Assembly (NCBI GenBank): GCA_024636395.1 | Contig: JAGXHD010000108.1 | Span: 1-7,367, forward strand | Length of the DNA stretch: 7,367 nt | Direction of reading: 5' to 3' | DNA from: Sulfitobacter sp. | GTDB taxonomy: Bacteria > Pseudomonadota > Alphaproteobacteria > Rhodobacterales > Rhodobacteraceae | Shown here: positions 5,997 to 7,367 of the stretch, piece by piece | Numbering within the stretch: position 1 is the first letter of the stretch | Layout: each line of letters opens with the position of its first letter | The notes under the pieces: generated by a model | Seen by the model: only the letters and a program-made list of their open reading frames with translations | The model's database searches: none | What the model was told of the DNA's origin: nothing | Position numbers and translations under genes: made by a program

Positions 5997-7367
5997 ATGG
6001 AACAACTCAGCTGGACGGGCGCGCTCGCACCCATCAATCTCTTCCTAGCCCTTGCGACAGCGGTGCTGGTGCTCGCAATCGTGGCACAAATTCTGGCAAG
6101 TCTGGTCCCTTCGGTCGGCAGCCGTGCTGTCTATTCCGATGGGACCATGTCCTCGGACAAGGGGCTGTCCGGCTTTATCGGAATGATCGTGAATTACGCT
6201 TTGCTGACAACGATAGGCATAGTGCTGATCTACATCATTGCCGGGGCTTTCATGGGCACGAATGCGGGCATCATCGGCGGCATGGCGCAGCGGCTCCTGC
6301 CCGTCTGGATCGCCCTGATCGTCACATTCGGGCTCTCCATCACTTTCAAGCGAAAGCTCGGCCTTTACGGCAAGCTCTTCGACAGCACCGTGGGCATGAT
6401 CGGTTTCGGCATGGTGATGTTCTGGGTTTTCGCGGGATTCTTCGGCGGCGTGCTCGATCTGATCATCACGCACGATACGTTGAGCCAAGCGTCCGGGATG
6501 AAGAACAAGGTACCCGGCACTCCGCTCAGCGGTGCGGCGGAGGGCGAGTATCCCTATTTCCTGCTGGGCGGTGACAATCTCGCCCGCGACGTCTTCAGCC
6601 GACTGTTCGATGGCGCGTGGATCGTGGTGCTTATCGCGCCTCTCGCTACGCTCTTTGCCTTCATGGTGGGCATCACGTTGGGCCTGCCCGCAGGCTACTA
6701 CAGCGCCAAGCTCGACACGGTGCTGAGCTTTCTTGCCAATCTCATCCTCGCATTCCCTGTGATCTTGCTGTTTTTCCTGCTGGTCACGCCGGAAATCCGG
6801 ATCACGGGCATTCCCAACTACATGGCTGCGGTGCTGTTCTTTTTTCCAATCGTCTTTTTCTGCGTGCTGCTGAACTCGCGCTTCTACACCCAGCCCTCCG
6901 TCCGCACGCCTCTGCTGATCGTCGTACTCGGCGCGCTGTTCTGGGCCTATATGTCGCTCATCACCAATGATGGGGCGATCGTCTCCAACGACAGCTACAC
7001 CCTGCCCGGCCTGCCCGCAGCGCTCGACTGGATCGACATGCCAGGAGAAATCCTGGTGGTGTTCGTATCGGTGGTTTTCGTGAACGCGCCAACGGTCTTC
7101 AGGATCGTTCGGGGCCTCGCCCTCGATATAAAGACCCGTGACTACGTGGCAGCAGCTCAGACCCGCGGCGAAGGCCCTTGGTATATCATGCTCTGGGAGA
7201 TACTCCCCAACGCGCGCGGGCCGCTGATCGTCGATTTTTGCCTGCGCATCGGCTACACGACCATTCTTCTGGGAACCTTGGGTTTCTTCGGCTTGGGGCT
7301 CGCCTCTGAGAGCCCTGACTGGGGCACGACGATCAACGCAGGGCGGCGCCTGCTGTCGATCTATCCC
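5997..7367 (+). CDS. ABC transporter permease, DppC/OppC class, enlarged; cut by the right edge
   Basis: This is the partner permease of the preceding gene, 15 nt downstream with GAGGG 8 nt before the ATG. The frame is open for all 457 codons to the window end. The DppC signature GGDNLARDVFSRLFDGA is at 191-207, the core membrane segments at about 208-232 and 242-264, and the ATPase-contact loop at about 379-412 (TRDYVAAAQTRGEGPWYIM, then EILPNARGPLIVD), followed by LGFFGLGLASESPDWGTTI (428-446). Two features differ from standard DppC, which is about 300 residues: an N-terminal extension with about four membrane segments (near 12-36, 60-85, 100-115, 132-158) placing the signature about 100 residues later than usual, and an insert of about 75-80 residues (about 270-350) with two more membrane segments before the ATPase-contact loop. 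The C-terminal end is missing but should be close. Confidence 0.92.
   Translation, partial: MEQLSWTGALAPINLFLALATAVLVLAIVAQILASLVPSVGSRAVYSDGTMSSDKGLSGFIGMIVNYALLTTIGIVLIYIIAGAFMGTNAGIIGGMAQRLLPVWIALIVTFGLSITFKRKLGLYGKLFDSTVGMIGFGMVMFWVFAGFFGGVLDLIITHDTLSQASGMKNKVPGTPLSGAAEGEYPYFLLGGDNLARDVFSRLFDGAWIVVLIAPLATLFAFMVGITLGLPAGYYSAKLDTVLSFLANLILAFPVILLFFLLVTPEIRITGIPNYMAAVLFFFPIVFFCVLLNSRFYTQPSVRTPLLIVVLGALFWAYMSLITNDGAIVSNDSYTLPGLPAALDWIDMPGEILVVFVSVVFVNAPTVFRIVRGLALDIKTRDYVAAAQTRGEGPWYIMLWEILPNARGPLIVDFCLRIGYTTILLGTLGFFGLGLASESPDWGTTINAGRRLLSIYP

Overview
The window looks like chromosomal DNA of an alphaproteobacterium, most likely the Rhodobacteraceae (Roseobacter group). This rests on the high GC content, the protein sequences and the gene order pyrH-frr-uppS-cdsA; the taxon is inferred, not proven.

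Minus strand, 1-2661: a housekeeping cluster read leftwards, pyrH (UMP kinase), frr (ribosome recycling factor), uppS (undecaprenyl diphosphate synthase) and cdsA (CDP-diacylglycerol synthase, running off the left edge). It joins nucleotide supply and translation to lipid carrier and phospholipid synthesis. In cdsA an in-frame TGA sits where the family normally has Trp, and the frame continues with recognisable CdsA sequence to the window edge.

Plus strand, 2662-3652: a 106-bp divergent intergenic region, then miaA, the tRNA dimethylallyltransferase.

Plus strand, 3653-7367: an accessory-looking uptake locus. It has an AraC-family regulator, a 329-bp non-coding stretch, and two membrane permeases of the dipeptide/oligopeptide (DppB/DppC) class; the second is cut by the right edge. 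An FNR-like palindrome lies just upstream of the regulator gene. The 329-bp stretch holds a 19-bp direct repeat with a 23-bp period, a candidate -35/-10 pair just after it, and a roughly 220-nt leader with several short hairpins. The simplest reading is that the AraC protein binds the repeat and controls the transporter operon. The substrate cannot be named, because the binding protein and ATPase genes are outside the window. Both permeases are enlarged compared with textbook DppB/DppC.

No tRNA, rRNA, insertion sequence, CRISPR array or phage gene was seen. I found no wholly new system; the most notable observations are the cdsA stop codon, the putative AraC operator with its structured leader, the FNR-like box, and the expanded second permease.
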